Part shown: positions 11,245 through 21,423 of the stretch, one piece after another
Position numbering within the stretch: position 1 is the stretch's first letter
How the letters are laid out: each line of letters starts with the position of its first letter
Assembly (NCBI GenBank): GCA_021029095.1
Contig: JAJOHG010000236.1
Span: forward strand, 1-40,385
Reading direction: 5' to 3'
DNA from: Phellopilus nigrolimitatus
Taxonomy: Eukaryota > Basidiomycota > Agaricomycetes > Hymenochaetales > Hymenochaetaceae
Length of the DNA stretch: 40,385 bases
The notes under the pieces: model-generated
Database searches by the model: none
What the model saw: only the letters and a program-made list of their open reading frames with translations
What the model was told of the DNA's origin: nothing
Made by a program: the position numbers and the translations under genes

Positions 11245-12121
11245 TCAATATCCGCGACGCGCCGCTCCTCCGCTAGCACCCCCAGCGCCGGAGGCGCCAT
11301 AGCTCGCCCCACCGCCCACCTCGTTCGGGTTCGCCGCACCCGCGCCTCCGCCCGCGCCCGGGTTCTGCCCGCCAAGGTGCCTGTACTGCGGGTGCGCGCC
11401 GTGCGCAACCGCCCGCTCGCGCCGCGCGAGCGCAGCCGCCTCCAGCCGCTCCGCCTCGCCCAGCTCCGCAGCCTGCGCCCGCCTCCCTATCCCACACAAT
11501 CAAGAAAGAAAGAAAAAATCGCATGAGCATCAGATCTGAAAAAAGAAAAAGACGGATACAGAGGAGGAGGGCACACGCACTGCTCCTTCGCCGCGCCCCG
11601 CGCCTTGAGGTTCTGGCTCCCGAGCGCGCCCCCGACGGCGTGCTCGACCTTCCCCGCGAGGCGCCCGCCGCCGCCGCTGCGGCCGGCTGTGGCGCCCGGG
11701 TGCACGGGCCGGCCCGCGCCGTCCGTGCGCGGGGGCATCGCGGGCTGCGCCCCCGCGCCCCCGCGCGTGTCGTCGAAGCCCGGGCCCTGTGCGCCGCGCG
11801 CGTAGCCGCTCTCGGCGGCCGTGCCCGCGCCGGGCGCGCCGGGCGCGGCGTAGCGCGGGTCGGCCTGCTGCTGTTGTCGCTGCTGTCGCTGACCGCCGCG
11901 CTGCGGGTAGCCGCCTGCACCCGCGCTGGCAGGAGCATCATCGTAAGACGCGGCGCCGCCGCCGTACGGCGCGTTCGCGTTCGCGTCCGTGCCCGGGTTC
12001 TGGTTCTGGTTCTGGTTCTGTGCGGGAGGTGTAAGTGCGAGGGATCTGCGTCCCGCCTAACCTGGCGGGGGAGAGAAAAAAAGGAGCAACGCACGGCGTG
12101 TTTGTTTCCGAAAAGCGTCAT
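11245..12121 (-). CDS. Gene B: small hydrophilic Gly-rich protein (paralog of gene C)
   Basis: The model joins 12121..12095, 12017..11581 and 11482..11245, giving 233 residues. The introns are 77 bp (GTGCGT...CACAG) and 98 bp (GTGCGTG...GGGAG). The start is fixed by the paralog: both begin MTLFGNKH on a 27-base exon. After an Asn/Gln-rich stretch come AMPPRTDGAG, AGKVEHAVGGALGSQNL, KARGAAKEQ, and after the second intron AQAAELGEAERLE with RRERAVAHGAHPQYRHLGG. The tail is Gly-rich. The Lys/Glu-rich centre and repeated KxKGxxKEQ pattern suggest a CsbD- or hydrophilin-like stress protein; this is inference. The promoter has a TATA box and a block shared with gene C. Confidence 0.82.
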
Positions 12122-12182
12122 GGTTTTTGTCTTTCGCGCCGGTTTGGACTGTCTGTCTTACTATTAGCAGCCGCAGGGCCCC

Positions 12183-12188
12183 TTTATA
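12183..12188 (-). promoter_or_regulatory. TATA box of gene B
   Basis: On the minus strand this reads TATAAA, 62 bp upstream of the gene B start codon. Gene C has TATATAAA at a similar place. Confidence 0.55.
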
Positions 12189-12329
12189 AGCGCAGAGCGC
12201 GCCATGATGACGCGCGAGTCTCCACGACCTGTCTCTAGAAATGGGAAATGGGAAATGGGGAAATAGGAAATTGAGCAGGCGCTGGAGAGGCTTTCGGAGT
12301 CGGGGCTTTGTCGTTTTTGGCAACCTGGA

Positions 12330-12393
12330 TGACATCATGCGGAGAAGCACGACGCGACGCGTGGCGGACGCGTGCGCGTTGGTGCGCACGTGA
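12330..12393 (-). promoter_or_regulatory. 64-bp promoter block shared with gene C
   Basis: This block aligns without gaps to 16637-16700. Identical parts include TGACATCAT (CRE-like), CGCGACGCGT and GACGCGTGC (each holding an ACGCGT MluI-box core) and CGCACGTGA or GCACGTGA (an E-box-like CACGTG). It lies about 209 bp upstream of the gene B ATG. The factors that bind it are not known from the sequence. Confidence 0.6.
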
Positions 12394-12781
12394 AGCCGCC
12401 CAGCAGAAAATTAAATTTCTCTTATGTAATTGCTCTCTTTCTTACTTTTTCTTCGTCGGTCGGGAGTGATATACATACATACATGTCGCACCGATAATGT
12501 TTCGGATGTCGTTGGCTTGGTAGAGCCGGGAGCGCTGTTCAAACTTCAATAGATGTGTGTCGTCTGGATTACGGATACTGAGGTAGATAGAAATGATTCA
12601 TGATTATTTTTCTTTGCTTCATACTGCCGGATATTAAACATATGGTCCTGCACAGCACAAGACGGTCTATTACATATTACTACGGTGTTCCATATTAAGA
12701 AGGACCCTTATCAGGCGCAGTGGTATAATTTGTTGTCTATTCCGAACGAGACCAAGAGCCTCCCTTTTCAATATAACACGG
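12394..12781. other. Intergenic region with no recognised gene
   Basis: AT-rich DNA between the gene B promoter and the 3' flank of the inverted F-box copy. Nothing beyond short homopolymers and a small TACA repeat near 12470-12485 was seen. Confidence 0.4.
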
Positions 12782-12917
12782 AGGGCATCACACCGAAACT
12801 CCAGAGAGCATCGCAAAACTCCGTCCAGGAGCACTTGCTAGTTTCTGTAGCACTGGTGCGCGTGCACGCGGATTCAGTCAGTTTGATATGCATGACCAAA
12901 GAAATTTTCGAAGCAAC

Positions 12918-14390
12918 TCAACCTGTTTTCTTTTCAACGGCGACGCCGAGTACCTCTACCCCGGCTTCCCGCGCAGCGACGCCCGTCTCTTCGTCGATTC
13001 GAAATCGGCTGGCGCCCATGTCGAGTTCTAGGTCCTCTGTTCTCCCCGCACATATGCGTACACTTCTCAACTCGCCAAGTAGCCGCCCGCAGCGCTTGAA
13101 GATGAATAAGTCTCTGAGCGCGGTCTGCGCCCGCTCAAAGACTTCTTCCTCAGCGTAGAAGCGCCTATACGGGCAGCCCGTCAGCGTCAGGCGCCGCAGG
13201 CGCGGGGGGAGCACGAGGGCCGTCGCGACCGCGTCCCACGCGGCGAATGTATGCATAGGGACGGACAGCGCCGTGAGGGAAGTGAGGGACGACAGGACCG
13301 CGCCGGGGTCGTTCGAGCCTCCCGTCGGCGACGACGGGTACGCGTACACGGGGCTGGTCAAAACGAGCGACTCGAGCGAGGACGCGAAATATCGTAACCT
13401 GTTCCAGAAAGCATCGTCGAAGTCGACGTCCATGATGTCCAGGGAGCGCAGCGCGCGCGCGCCGGTCGGCAGCTGTATACCGTGGCGATGCGTCCAGCTG
13501 CGGATGCACAGGTGCCGCAGCCGCGGCGCCTGGAACAGCGCGACCGGGTCGTGCGGGCAGTCCGCGGTGCAGCTGAGCCGGTTGACGTGGAGAGGGGAGT
13601 ACGATACGACCACGGACAGCATGAGCTCCTCGAGGGCGGGGAAGACGAAGGACGGCGAGAACAACACCTTCTCAAGGCGCTGCTCGCAATCACTGAGAGA
13701 GATCTCCAGGCGAGTTAGCTGAGGCAGGTCCGTCGCTGGGAATGGCAGACACGTTAACATCTGGTGGTCCTCGAGCTCCAGCAGAGCCTTCGTTCCCTTG
13801 AACTGAATATCCCTCGAGTGTAGGTCTGGACAGACCCGGTAGACGGTGTCCAGATCCCGCATGACGTCATCTGGGCGACAAAAGGCTTTTGCGGGCATGA
13901 TTACAGACTCCAGTGCGATAAATACGATGGGGGAGTAAAAGGACCGCACTTGAAGTGCGAGGTGCCTTTTGCTTGAAAGGGTTGAAGAGAGTGAGGACAA
14001 AGCTGTCGGGGAGGAGACGTATATGTCTCTGAACAGAAGACCTGTTGCTACTTCGTGGCATGTTATACTGACACGAGAGATCGCGGCCAGTGTTGGCTGC
14101 AATATTGACTGCGTGTATTCCATCGGAGACGAACAAGAGTCCCGCTCGTATGTATATTGCTTGAAGATCTCTTCCACTAGTTCAACCGGGAGACGGTCGA
14201 AAGGAGAGGTTCGTTTCGTCCTCGAGGGGGCCTGCAATAGAGCGCATAGGCGGCTAAGATGGTCATAGGGTGAGAGGACCACGTCAAATAATTGGGTCTG
14301 AGGTAATAGAGACTTCAAACGTCCTCCGATACTTCGCGAAATTACGAGACTTTGGGGAGGGTGTTGACCCGTGATATCCAGAGTACTCAT
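12918..14390 (-). CDS. F-box protein, intact copy
   Basis: A single open exon gives about 490 residues. I chose the ATG at 14390 (MSTLDITGQ) because it is conserved in the pseudogene at 2586; the frame is open further upstream, but without a clear ATG. The F-box starts at about residue 63 (SPFDRLPVELVEEIFKQY) and includes AAISRVSITCHEVATGLLF. The remainder has irregular leucine-rich stretches such as LPPRLRRLTLTGCPYRRF, as in basidiomycete F-box/LRR-like proteins. Family knowledge: F-box proteins bind Skp1 and present substrates to the SCF ubiquitin ligase; the substrate is unknown. It is inverted relative to the other copies and sits between paralogs B and C, so it probably arrived by duplication after B and C arose. 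Confidence 0.8.
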   Translation of the reverse strand: MSTLDITGQHPPQSLVISRSIGGRLKSLLPQTQLFDVVLSPYDHLSRLCALLQAPSRTKRTSPFDRLPVELVEEIFKQYTYERDSCSSPMEYTQSILQPTLAAISRVSITCHEVATGLLFRDIYVSSPTALSSLSSTLSSKRHLALQVRSFYSPIVFIALESVIMPAKAFCRPDDVMRDLDTVYRVCPDLHSRDIQFKGTKALLELEDHQMLTCLPFPATDLPQLTRLEISLSDCEQRLEKVLFSPSFVFPALEELMLSVVVSYSPLHVNRLSCTADCPHDPVALFQAPRLRHLCIRSWTHRHGIQLPTGARALRSLDIMDVDFDDAFWNRLRYFASSLESLVLTSPVYAYPSSPTGGSNDPGAVLSSLTSLTALSVPMHTFAAWDAVATALVLPPRLRRLTLTGCPYRRFYAEEEVFERAQTALRDLFIFKRCGRLLGELRSVRICAGRTEDLELDMGASRFRIDEETGVAAREAGVEVLGVAVEKKTG

Positions 14391-15361
14391 CGAGCTAGTG
14401 CAAGTGCGCGGAATAGATTGGGTCAAGAACTGAGAAATAAGCAATTTTGCTGCGGTGAGGATGGAACGACAGTGTACGCGAGAAAGCCATTTTATGCACA
14501 ATAACCTAAAGACGCCACCTAATGGAAAAACAAGAGAGGCTCTTGTAGGTTGTATGATTTGAGGAGCACAAGGCCTAGAGATCAGGGCCCATATTTCCAA
14601 TATCTTGCGGATATATGTCAAGTCAAAGAGGTGTTGGGGCCCAATGCCCCAAATTGTGTTCCATGAAAAGCGGGAACGTTAGAGGCCTGTGTATTTGAAT
14701 CTTGTCTCTTCAGTCGGGCATCAGAAATTCGGTTTCCAGGGAACATATCAACTCAGAGAGATAAAATAAAGCTCAGGCAGCAAGATTTTGCAGGAGTAAG
14801 TAGGAAGAATTGACGTTCAGCTCGAAGCGAGATACGTATTTTCTTATGCAAGCACATGACGTAGGCGTGTCCTTTCCCACGGATGGACGTATACTTCGAT
14901 TGTTGACGTCCCAGTATCTTTCAAGTTTCATACCGTAACTTCGCCGTGAATCCCGAATTGTCCGAACGAATCTGATGATCCTTTGGCACACAATAAGCTC
15001 TTAGGGTACAACAAGCATCATTCGTCAAAAGGCTACCGCCTTGTTCCAGATGGTAGGTATTTCCCGACTCGCCATCCTGATGATGGAGCGGACGAAACTG
15101 AAAAAATGCCTTGTGTTCCATGGGCTTACTGTCGTTTCCCTTCAGCTGAGTATTCTGCTGCCAATGAGTCGGCGATGACTCCACTGGCGCAGTCCGTCAA
15201 ATCCTGTTCCATTGATACTGCGCGTTGACATAACTGTCGAACAAAGGTATCTAAGGCAATTTGTTTTTTTAATGGCACAAACTAGAAATACAAAGCGGAC
15301 GGCAACAGGGAAAGCAGAAAAAAAGAAACGAAATATATTTTCCTTACTTTGCCTCGCGCGA
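14391..15361. other. Intergenic region without a recognised gene
   Basis: 14391-14480 resembles the upstream region of the F-box pseudogene. The remainder to the end of gene C has only short open frames on both strands without recognisable motifs. Confidence 0.4.
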
Positions 15362-16403
15362 TCAATACCCGCCGCGCGCTCCGCTGCCTGCCCCACCAAC
15401 GCCAGAAGCACCGTAGTTCCCGCCGCCGCCAAGTTCGTCAGGATTGGTCGTACCCGTTTCGGGATCTCGCCCTCCGAGGTGCCTGTATTGTGGGTGGGCG
15501 CCGTGCGCGACTGCGCGCTCGCGACGTGCGAGAGCAGAGGACTCCAGGCGCTCGGCCTCGCTCAGCTCCGCGGCTTGTGCCTTAAGAGCTGTCGATTCTC
15601 TGCCAGAGAGGGGAATAGCCATGAGTATCCGAAGCGAATGGTCACATAAAATAGTGCACGAACTGCTCCTTTGCCAGGCCCTTCGCCTTAAGGTTCTGAC
15701 TGCCGATTGCGCTCCCGACGGCGTGTTCGACCTTGCCCGCGAAGCGCTGCGCGCCACCCCCGCCACTTGTGCCCCGGCCAGTTGTACCTGGATGGATAGG
15801 GTTTCCCGCCCCATCCGTGCGCGGTGGCATCGCAGACTTGGCTGGGCCTGGGCCATTTCCGTCCGTACTGTCGTATCCCGTGCCGCCGACATTGCTATTA
15901 TAGCCTGCGACGTTGTGGCCCGCACCGGTCTGGGCGCCCTGGCCGTAGCCTGTTTCGTCAGCAGTCCCGGCGGCGTTGGGCGAGGAATGGAGGGGGTGGT
16001 TCTGCTGGCCACCGTGATGGAGGCGGTTTCTTGCACCAGTGGCATTCTCGGGGTTGGAGGACACGTCCGAGCCGCCGTACGTCGCATGGGTCGAACTTGG
16101 TGCGTCGTCGTGGTGCCTCTGGCCACCTTTCTGAAGGCGGTTGCCTGTGCCGGTGCCGGCCGTACGGCCGTCCGCGAGCACGTTAGAACCTCCGTACGAC
16201 GCGTCGGCGTCTGCGTTGTGCCTCTGTCCACCTTTCTGGAGACGGTTGCCTCCACCTGTGCCATTAGCGGAGGTGCCTGAGGGCAGGTCGGAGCCGCCGT
16301 ATGTCGCGTCGGCCGTGTTCTGCGAAGGAAAGGTATCTTAGTCGACCGCGATAAATGGAAGAAAGTAATAACATACGTTGTGCTTGTTTCCGAAAAGCGT
16401 CAT
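15362..16403 (-). CDS. Gene C: hydrophilic repeat protein (paralog of gene B)
   Basis: The model joins 16403..16377, 16319..15664 and 15599..15362, giving 306 residues; the introns are 57 and 64 bp. It starts MTLFGNKHN on a 27-base exon exactly as gene B does. Exon 2 then carries three units of about 35-40 residues, each opening A(T/S)YGGS(D/N) and closing near GxxNRL(Q/H)xGGQ, which gene B lacks. The shared C-terminal half follows: AMPPRTDGAGNPIHPG, AGKVEHAVGSAIGSQNL, KAKGLAKEQ, then AQAAELSEAERLE and RRERAVAHGAHPQYRHLGG. No signal peptide or membrane segment is visible. Function is unknown; a soluble stress-protective (hydrophilin or CsbD-like) role is inference from composition. B is 3.2 kb away on the same strand, so they are tandem duplicates interrupted by the F-box gene. 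Confidence 0.82.
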
Positions 16404-16499
16404 TCCGAAATATTTTTATTTGGTTATCGAAGAGTTACGAAGAATTATGAATAAATTTGTACTGTGGCGTTCGGGGAATGTTTCAAAGCTAATCCAGAC

Positions 16500-16507
16500 T
16501 TTATATA
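16500..16507 (-). promoter_or_regulatory. TATA box of gene C
   Basis: The minus strand reads TATATAAA about 97 bp upstream of the gene C start codon, in a promoter that is otherwise similar to that of gene B. Confidence 0.55.
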
Positions 16508-16636
16508 CGCAGGTCCGCAGGCACCTGATGATTCTGGCGAGGAGTATATGGCTGTGCGCAATACATAGATGACGACAGAGTCTCCGCAACACCGGAGTAA
16601 AGAAATGGAGGGGCTTTCTGCGTCTAGATCGAGCGG

Positions 16637-16700
16637 TGACATCATCCTGGAAAGAGTAACGCGACGCGTTACAGACGCGTGCCCACCACCACGCACGTGA
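16637..16700 (-). promoter_or_regulatory. 64-bp promoter block shared with gene B
   Basis: Ungapped counterpart of 12330-12393, about 234 bp upstream of the gene C ATG. It keeps TGACATCAT, two ACGCGT cores and CACGTGA at the same spacings while the bases between them have diverged, as expected for retained binding sites. Confidence 0.6.
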
Positions 16701-17158
16701 TCTCTCGAAGCGGACTTAATGAGGATACCGCATCATACAGTACGCGGCTGGAAAATCACGTTCCTGAGCATTCAACCTTATCACACACTCGCTGCTATTG
16801 ATCTACCGTATCGACTCACTTGATTGAAACTCGCACTTCCTGCAGCTTCCAGTGACATGGAAGATTGAAATTTGGCAGATCCGCATGCTGGGTGCATGAG
16901 GTCTGTCTCATTCCAGGTGAGTTCACAAGGGCAATTGACGACCGAGAAGACTTCGGAGTGCGGCATTTGAACTGAACTACATATAAACAGTTGCCACAAG
17001 CTGTTCTCGCTCTTCGCAATTCTCACCCTCACTGCAACGAAGGATTCTTCTTGACGTCTGCTCTCTTTCTCTTTCCACTGCTCTGGTGAAGACCTCCGAC
17101 AATTGCAGACGTCAGGACACGTTTCTATGAACGTAGAACCTTCAGGCTCAATTCAACG
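16701..17158. other. Divergent promoter region between gene C and the transporter
   Basis: About 450 bp lie between the conserved block of gene C and the ATG of the major facilitator gene. A CT-rich tract at about 17055-17085 precedes the ATG, as is common in fungal promoters. Nothing else was recognised. Confidence 0.4.
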
Positions 17159-20072
17159 ATGTCACTCGACCCAACCCCTCCCAAGTCATCTAGCACAAAG
17201 GACACGAATACATCCGAAACGATAGTAACATTGGATGAACGCGCCTCCGAACTAGCTTCCAATGCGGAAAGGGTCAACGCGTCAGGCTTGGAAACCCAGG
17301 AGCTCCAAGAGGAGCAGACGCAGATGCCCTTCAAACTGTACAAGAGACGGTTTACTGGTGTACTAGGCATCATCGCTCTCAATATTGTCGCGGGAATGAA
17401 CCTACCTTGGTTCGGCCCTATCGCGAATGACAGTGCGTTACGATCGCTTTCATGACCTCAAATATGAACTCCTTCCTTTTTCACTGCTCTTATAAAACTT
17501 CCACATATATACTTACTTCTGAGTAACTTATTTGATGCCTCAACTCTTACCAGAAGGCTAAATATGAAGAGTTTTCAAACATCGCTGATTCTATTTGTTT
17601 TTCAGCGGCTGACGCCTTCGGTATCTCGCTCGACCAGGTCAATTGGCTCGGGAACATAATCGCTGTCACATATCTCATTGTCGCTCCCCTCGTTCCTATT
17701 CTTTGCTCGCGTGTGGGCATACGCGTATGCGTGAGTTGCTTCGTTTCTATATCTAGGTTCATTGAAAGTTGGATATGATGTTTTCTTTCTTTCTTTCTGA
17801 TACATCGGATCTTTCTAATCCTTCCATCATTCTCCTCAATTCCCTTCGTACGCAAATCCATGATGAAAAAACGGTGACTAACTTTTACTGTTATTGCGAA
17901 TGTTAAATTTTCTTCCGGAATAAATGATCGATAAACCCAGTACGTCATCGGCACGACTTTCCTCATCCTCTCAGCGTGGGTGCGCTTTGCAGGCACTGCG
18001 CGCACACTCAGCCCGCGGGGGGCGTATGCGTTGCTCATCATTGGTCAGGTGCGTTCTTCATGTTCCTTTTGTTTTTGCGAACTCGATGCTCTGCATAAAA
18101 AGGCAGGATGCCTAACCGTTATGAACTCACTTTTTTTTTTCTCAACAACAATCTTTGTTATTATGAAACTCAACATGTCGCAGTGATAACATTTACTTAC
18201 TATAAACTGGCCTCGTGCGGTAAACTACAGTTCCTGAGCGCGATCCCGCAGGTGACCTTCCAAGTGCTCGCGCCAAAGTTTTCTGAGACGTGGTTCGACG
18301 TGCAAGGCCGGACGACCGCAACGATGCTCATGTCTGTGTGTGCGTGTTTTCTTATGGCCTGAGTTTGCAAATTGATTGTCTGGCTGAACTTGATATGGTG
18401 TCTGTATGTCTCACCACTATCTTAATTTGGTATCTGCAGCAAACCCGGTGGGCACCGCTCTCGGTCAGCTCATCTCGCCCTTGGTTTCGACCCCGCGCGA
18501 TTCTGTACGTCTTGATTCTACTTACTGGCATTCTTTTTAGAGATAGCTGACTTGTCTTATGCATGTTAATGAATGAACGAATGAATAACAAATGTGCTGT
18601 TATAAAGGTTCTGGTTCTCGGCATTATATCGACGGCCGTCTCTCCGTTTGTGCTTTTGGTAGGTTCGAAGCCGCCTACGCCGCCATGTACGCCTCTCTTT
18701 TTCTAGCCCTCCCTGTCCAGCCATTTTTCTCGGTTTGAATCAATTTACGTGTATCATTAACTTTCGATGTTCTTGCTCACCCTTGACTGCCTTATTTTGT
18801 TCTTGATTCTTTAGCATATTTCGGTTCACAGACCTCCCCAACGTTCTTCATGACACTGCGTGCTATCCTCGGGCTGCTCCCGCGCCCCATGAGCATCCAT
18901 GTTCCAGATGTAGACCATGGTACCGCCAGTGTCGATCAGGAGAGACAATTAGAGAGTCCCTCATCGCCCATATCTCCCGCATCAGCCGCACTAAAGACAG
19001 AAGGGACGCATGGGAGCGTCGACGTACGAAATTTGGAGCCGAGGACCGAACACGAGCATATAGTAGTGAATGCGTACATGACGCCTCGCGAGCGCGTGGA
19101 CTTCTCAATTTTGTTTTTGGTGTTTGGTGTTCTGGTCGCTGGGTGAGCGTGGAATGCTCATTTGTCTACTATCATGTTCAAGAACCAACGGGCGCCATCT
19201 TGTCCCTAGAGTAAGCACGTTTTCACTCCTCTCGGATGAGCTTCTTGAGCCGTATGGCTATTCGGATGACACAGCTGGCTTTATGGTAAGCGAACCACCT
19301 TTATCATTTTATCATAGGCACGGCGTTAATCAGTTCCTCGCTCCAGGGCGCGGCCCTTCTTTTTTCGGGGCTGCTTGCTGCCTTCATCACCTCCCCGCTC
19401 TTCGATCGCGTGCTCACACGTCACCTCGGACTCGCGGCGCGCGCATTTGCGCCGCTCGTCGCTGCTGCGTGGCTCGCGTTGATTTGGGCTGTGAGACCAC
19501 ACAATACTGGCGCACTATACGCGCTCTTCGTCATTATAGGTGTTTTCAGCTTGAGCATATTGCCTGTAGGTCTGGAACTGGGATGCGAGCTGACGAGGAA
19601 CAGTGGTGCGAGCTCGGCGATCTTGTGGTCTAGGTGCCTCTATTTCTCTTCTTTCCCCCCATCCTGTCACGAGTAAATTCTTGCATCTTATATATTTATC
19701 ATTTACAGCGGGAACCTATTTGGAATAATATTTATTCTCGGTTCGTCCTTATTTCTCTTCTCCTCGACCCCCCGCTTCCGTTCTCATCAAACCTAAACAG
19801 TTATGTCCGCCTTGCGAGCCCCTGCTTCTGCATCCCCGCCGGGCAACATGCATCGGTCACTTGTCTTCGTCGGTGTGTTCATTTTCGCCGCCACTATGAG
19901 CATCTTCTTCTTCCGTGGACACCAGCGCCGCCTCGAGAAGGACATGCGCGTTGCGGCGACTACAGCCCCTGTACGTAATAGCGAAGCTGAATTGCATCAC
20001 GATCAGCTTGATGAGGGCGGGTTCGAATTGCGGCATAGAGTGAGAGGCTCGAGAGAGTTAGGTGGAAGATGA
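17159..20072 (+). CDS. Major facilitator transporter, SLC49/FLVCR-like
   Basis: Eleven exons join into 584 residues: 17159-17432, 17606-17730, 17941-18048, 18231-18339, 18440-18504, 18608-18686, 18815-19142, 19210-19285, 19347-19633, 19709-19740 and 19801-20072. All boundaries are GT...AG and keep frame. A Ser/Thr/Glu-rich N-terminus of about 58 residues precedes YKRRFTGVLGIIALN and MNLPWFGPIAN. Then come DQVNWLGNIIAVTYLIVAPL, NPVGTALGQLISPL, a hydrophilic central loop of about 70 residues after LRAILG, and a second membrane half with GALYALFVIIGVFS and SSGNLFGIIFIL. This order matches the FLVCR/SLC49 group. Metazoan members move haem, choline or related compounds; the fungal substrate is not known, so I give no symbol. 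The C-terminal tail is charged and cytosolic. Confidence 0.85.
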
Positions 20073-20296
20073 AGTGAAAAGGAATGGGATGGCGTTACGA
20101 CCTTTCAAGAACATTGATATTCTTTTCTTTCTGGTTCTAGTTGTATGTTCTGGACGAGCTTCTGTATCCCGCTACCTATATTCATATTTATGTATACCAC
20201 TCTATATTATAGTTGTGAAATACTCATTGCCTTCGAAAGATTGGTTTCAGCATATTATCGATCTGACACCGTCCCACATAATTAGTAGAGACGCAA
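20073..20296. other. Convergent spacer; left edge of the duplicated segment
   Basis: From about 20130 this spacer matches 33560-33724, the 3' flank of X3. The duplication boundary therefore lies just after the transporter stop codon. Confidence 0.6.
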
Positions 20297-21423
20297 CTAA
20301 AAGATATCCAGCTCTACATCCATATCACGGCAGGCATTGACGGTCTCTACTAGCTCCAGCATCATGCGCTCGCGCCGCACATGGGCAGTTTCCACGTTTA
20401 GCGGGACGTCTACAACCAGCCCTAGGCTGAGTTTTTGAAGCCGACATTTTCTCCTTACCGCGTTCGTCCTGCGCAGAAAGGCCGAAATCGCCCTGTCTTC
20501 GGATTCGGACCACTGATACAGAGTGCCCCAATAACGCTGAAATTCGATACATAACTCGACGACGCTACTGGTTACAGCATTTAATGAATCTAGAACCAAT
20601 GGACTCCCGACAACGAGCGATAACCTGCGGAAACCGAAGGCTGAGGAAAGCAGCATTGCGTTCAAGTCCAGGTCGTCACTAGTATCCCCTGGCAGCGCTG
20701 CCAGCTGAACTCGCAGGGACGCCAGGGACGCCAAACAACCCGGGACACCGCTAGGCGCAATGGTTCCAGAATCATGGAACCTCGTGAGCGTTATATCCAG
20801 GTGTTTGGGTGCATATCCGGCCCGCGGGCGAAGAAGCCAGTAAGAGTCAGGGAAACTCGGACAATCAAGAGTTAGGACTTGGAGACTCTCCGGTGGAGTT
20901 ACGGAAGCTAATTCACGACTGATGTAGGCATCTGGGTTGTTAAGAGGGATAAAAGAGGCAGGTATGAACCAATTGATATATTCTTCCGGATTGATATACG
21001 TCAAATGTGTGAGTTGCTTGAGCTTTGATATAGTCCAGCAAACTGCTTCAAGGCACTGGCCAAGCTTCCCAACGAGCCGTAATTTAACCATCCCCGAGCA
21101 TTCAGCCAATGCTATCAAGAAGGTCTTTATCCCATCCGAAGGGTCGGACGAGATTTTCAGCGAGAGTTCCTTGAGATTCGGCGCATTGCGAGCTATCTCA
21201 GCCAGCACGTTCCATTCCTCCTCCATAAGCCATCCTTCATCTTCACACGCGCTGTGTTTCGGAACATAGATGGCGAGCTCACGCAACCTGTGCGAGCTCA
21301 TTGTGGAGTCACGCAGCAAAGCGGTAAACGGACGCGAACCTCCGACGAAAGCTCGACGCTGGAGGCCGCGACGAGCAACATTTACCCACGAGCGATGTAC
21401 AAGGCATATTTGCCTGAGCGTTT

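Noticed and set aside
15642..16181. Separate small gene inside gene C
   Set aside because: It is exon 2 of gene C read without splicing; paralog B confirms the three-exon structure.
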